Shown here: positions 13,227 to 14,914 of the stretch, piece by piece
Numbering within the stretch: position 1 is the stretch's first letter
Layout: every line of letters begins with the position of its first letter
Assembly: GCA_027488265.1 (NCBI GenBank)
Contig: JAIYCA010000014.1
Coordinates: 1 to 14,914, forward strand
Reading direction: 5' to 3'
Source: Planctomycetaceae bacterium
Lineage (GTDB): Bacteria; Planctomycetota; Phycisphaerae; Phycisphaerales; SM1A02
DNA: 14,914 nt
Translations under genes and position numbers: made by a program
The notes under the pieces: model-generated
What the model was told of the DNA's origin: nothing
Seen by the model: only the letters and a program-made list of their open reading frames with translations
The model's database searches: none

Positions 13227-13351
13227 GGATCCGGCGAGTACTTCGCCGGATCCGTACATCCAGGATCCGAAACCCCAGGATCCGAAGAGTACTTCTTCGG
13301 ATCCGTAAAACACTGTCCCTCTCAGGATCCGGAAAGTCCTTTTCCGGATCC
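13227..13351. repeat. Three 27-base palindromic repeats between iscS and iscU
   Basis: Three hairpins of identical architecture, 11-base perfect stem plus 5-base loop: 13227-13253, 13278-13304 and 13325-13351. All begin GGATCCG and end CGGATCC. The inner stem differs (GCGA, AAGA, GAAA after the shared GGATCCG or GGATCCG-like start) and the opposite arm changes to match each time. The loops are GTACT, GTACT and GTCCT. Each unit is preceded by (T/C)CA, and copies 2 and 3 are followed by GTAAA. A half unit, GGATCCGA, lies at 13263-13270. Spacing is 51 and 47 bases. The third hairpin is 7 bases from the iscS stop. This looks like a REP-type intergenic palindrome family or RNA-level structures in the isc transcript; no transposase is nearby. 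Confidence 0.9.
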
Positions 13352-13358
13352 GTAAAGG

Positions 13359-14597
13359 CTAGTGCGTCTGCCACTCGATCTTGCTGACGTCGATCCCTTC
13401 CTTGTAGAGATCCCACAGCGGACTCATCGTGCGCAGGTGGTTCACTGCCTTCACGATCGCGTCGACCGCGTAATCAACCTCTTCTTCCGTCGACCAACGG
13501 CCGAGCGAAAGGCGGAGGCTTGAGTGCGCGAGTTCGTCGCCGACGCCGAGGCTCTTGAGCACGTAGCTCGGCTCAAGGCTCGCGCTGGTGCAGGCTGAAC
13601 CCGACGAGCATGCGATGTCCTTGATACCCATCAGCAACGACTCGCCTTCGACGTAGCCGAAGCTGATGTTGAGGATGTGCGGGAGACGGCGCTCTGCGTG
13701 GCCGTTTACTTGAACGACTTCGAGTCGCGACGAAAGCTCGCGCTCGAGTTTGCGGCGCAAACCAAGCAAACGCTCGCGTTCGGTTTCCATCTCATGCATC
13801 GCGAGTTCGCATGCTTTGCCGAAGCCGACGATGCCGGTGACGTTCAGCGTGCCCGAGCGCATGCCGCGCTCGTGGCCGCCGCCGTCTTGGATCGCTTCCA
13901 ATCGGACGCGCGGATTGCGACGTCGCACGTACAACGCGCCAACGCCCTTCGGGCCGTACATCTTGTGGCCAGACCATGACATCAGGTCGATGTGGTCGCG
14001 CTCGACGTCCGTTGGCATCTTGCCAACCCATTGCGTCGCATCGGTGTGGAAGATCGCGCCACGCTCATGGCAAAGCGCACCGATTTCAGGCACTTCGTTG
14101 ATCGTGCCAATCTCGTTGTTTCCCCACATGATCGACACGAGGGTTGTGTCGTCACGCATGGCTTCCGCAACCATCGCGCGCGTGATCACGCCGTCCGCGG
14201 GTGGTTGGAGGAAGGTGACATCGAAGCCTTCGTTCTGAAGTCGCTTGCACGGGTCGAGCACAGCCTTGTGCTCGTGCGCGGCCGCGATGATGTGGCCGCG
14301 GTTCTTCGTGCCCTCGGGGCCCTTCGCGTACATGCGCGCAGCGCCCTTGATCGCGAGGTTGTTCGACTCGGTCGAGCCGCTCGTCCACACGATTTCCTTC
14401 GGGCTCGCGCCGATCAGCGCAGCGGCTTGCTCACGCGCGAGATCGACGGCGTCTTCGCCCTCCCAACCGAACTTGTGGTTGCGGCTGGAAGAGTTCCCGA
14501 ACTTCTCAGTGAAATACGGCAGCATCGCTTCGACAGCCCGAGGATCGGTGCGGGTCGTGGCGGCGTTATCCATGTAGATGGGCAGTTTGACTGCCAT
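13359..14597 (-). CDS. iscS: Cysteine desulfurase IscS
   Basis: 412-residue PLP-dependent cysteine desulfurase that converts L-cysteine to alanine and hands sulfur, as a persulfide, to IscU. It shows the N-terminal YMDNAATT motif, the TSGSTESNN phosphate-binding region (72-80), H110 in AHEHKA stacking on PLP, the PLP lysine K212 in SWSGHKMYGPKG, and the persulfide cysteine C336 in SSGSACTSAS, with family-typical LRLSLGR near the C-terminus. Length is as usual for IscS. The ATG at 14597 has AGGAG 8 bases before it; an in-frame GTG at 14606 is less likely. It is the first gene of iscS-iscU-iscA. No iscR-type repressor gene is seen in the window, so regulation is unknown. Confidence 0.96.
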   Translation of the reverse strand: MAVKLPIYMDNAATTRTDPRAVEAMLPYFTEKFGNSSSRNHKFGWEGEDAVDLAREQAAALIGASPKEIVWTSGSTESNNLAIKGAARMYAKGPEGTKNRGHIIAAAHEHKAVLDPCKRLQNEGFDVTFLQPPADGVITRAMVAEAMRDDTTLVSIMWGNNEIGTINEVPEIGALCHERGAIFHTDATQWVGKMPTDVERDHIDLMSWSGHKMYGPKGVGALYVRRRNPRVRLEAIQDGGGHERGMRSGTLNVTGIVGFGKACELAMHEMETERERLLGLRRKLERELSSRLEVVQVNGHAERRLPHILNISFGYVEGESLLMGIKDIACSSGSACTSASLEPSYVLKSLGVGDELAHSSLRLSLGRWSTEEEVDYAVDAIVKAVNHLRTMSPLWDLYKEGIDVSKIEWQTH

Positions 14598-14650
14598 CGG
14601 AATCACTCCTGATTTGGCGTTGATTTGGACGGCGCTCGGCCGGTCCTAGG

Positions 14651-14674
14651 GTCAGCGGGTCAGCGGGCCAGCGG
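14651..14674. repeat. 8-bp tandem repeat upstream of iscS
   Basis: GTCAGCGG occurs twice, then GCCAGCGG (one mismatch), directly adjacent, 54-77 bases before the iscS start. It lies in the 277-base gap 14598-14874. That gap also holds a TATGAT -10-like hexamer on the minus strand at 14719-14724 and the palindrome TTCAA-C-TTGAA at 14763-14773, so it is the probable iscS promoter region. Confidence 0.5.
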
Positions 14675-14874
14675 GTGTCCCGCAACCTCGCTCGGCCGCT
14701 CCGTTGCGACCGAGTCTCATCATAGGGCTTCGCGCGCCCGACGAGAACAGACGCAGCCGAGGTTCAACTTGAAGTTTCTTTCGCGGTGCCGCGCTCACCC
14801 GAACGACGTGCGCAGTGCGACGGCACAAACGGGGTGGAGGCGGATCGTTGGTGGCGGCGAGATGGGAACGCCGG

Positions 14875-14914
14875 TCATGCTTCACGCATCGCGTCGACGT
14901 TTTCGCGTACCTTC
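14875..14914 (-). CDS. Possible 3' end of an upstream minus-strand gene
   Basis: One minus-strand frame at the right edge reads KVRENVDAMREA followed by a TGA stop at 14877-14875. The composition is protein-like and the frame is open to the edge. With only 12 residues visible the product cannot be named. If real, it would precede iscS in the same direction by 277 bases. Confidence 0.3.
   Translation of the reverse strand, partial: KVRENVDAMREA

Noticed and set aside
13227..13351. Palindromic repeats considered as a CRISPR array
   Set aside because: There are only three units, they are fully palindromic with changing stems, and the intervals are short and partly repeat-like. No cas gene is present.
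12064..13355. Plus-strand open frames (12064-12792 and 12738-13355) opposite iscA and iscU
   Set aside because: They are mirror images of strongly recognised isc genes; the second also runs through the palindromic repeats, giving repetitive pseudo-peptides.
14652..14885. 77-codon minus-strand frame upstream of iscS
   Set aside because: It is Arg/Pro-rich, runs through the tandem repeat and likely promoter, and has no ribosome-binding site.

Overview
The window looks like chromosomal DNA of a planctomycete, possibly of the Phycisphaerae type (inference). The basis is high GC, a high density of Hanks-type Ser/Thr kinases with one membrane span and a helical or TPR-like C-terminus, and three paralogous sigma-70-like regulators of the kind planctomycetes carry in large numbers. 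No rRNA, tRNA, transposase or CRISPR array was recognised.

Layout. (1) 1-2750, minus: an operon reading lipoprotein with a BamE/SmpA-like domain -> sigma factor A -> membrane Ser/Thr kinase, which runs off the left edge. Sigma and kinase overlap by 4 bases. (2) 2983-4965, plus: a 660-residue HExxH zinc metallopeptidase, divergent from that operon. (3) 5146-6461, plus: sigma factor B overlapping by 4 bases a 199-residue protein of unknown function. (4) 6488-8575, minus: a second membrane Ser/Thr kinase, convergent with that pair. (5) 8731-10421, minus: three exported proteins (two clear lipoproteins and a FlgO-domain protein), ended by a hairpin terminator. (6) 10625-12060, plus: sigma factor C overlapping by 4 bases a 200-residue unknown protein, the same architecture as region 3. 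(7) 12283-14597, minus: an Fe-S cluster operon iscS-iscU-iscA with a strong terminator after iscA. (8) A possible 3' end of another minus-strand gene touches the right edge.

How it fits together. The sigma/kinase/lipoprotein genes look like cell-envelope signalling modules. In one, the sigma factor is translationally coupled to a kinase. In the other two it is coupled to a small helical protein that could be a cytoplasmic sigma regulator (inference). The isc genes provide the cysteine desulfurase, scaffold and A-type carrier for Fe-S cluster assembly.

The non-coding DNA is unusually structured. Three 27-base palindromes with compensatory changes in their stems lie between iscS and iscU. A 69-bp direct repeat flanks a perfect 16-bp-stem hairpin between the sigma C operon and iscA. 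An 11-bp tandem repeat lies upstream of the peptidase, and part of that region recurs near the 5' end of sigma C.
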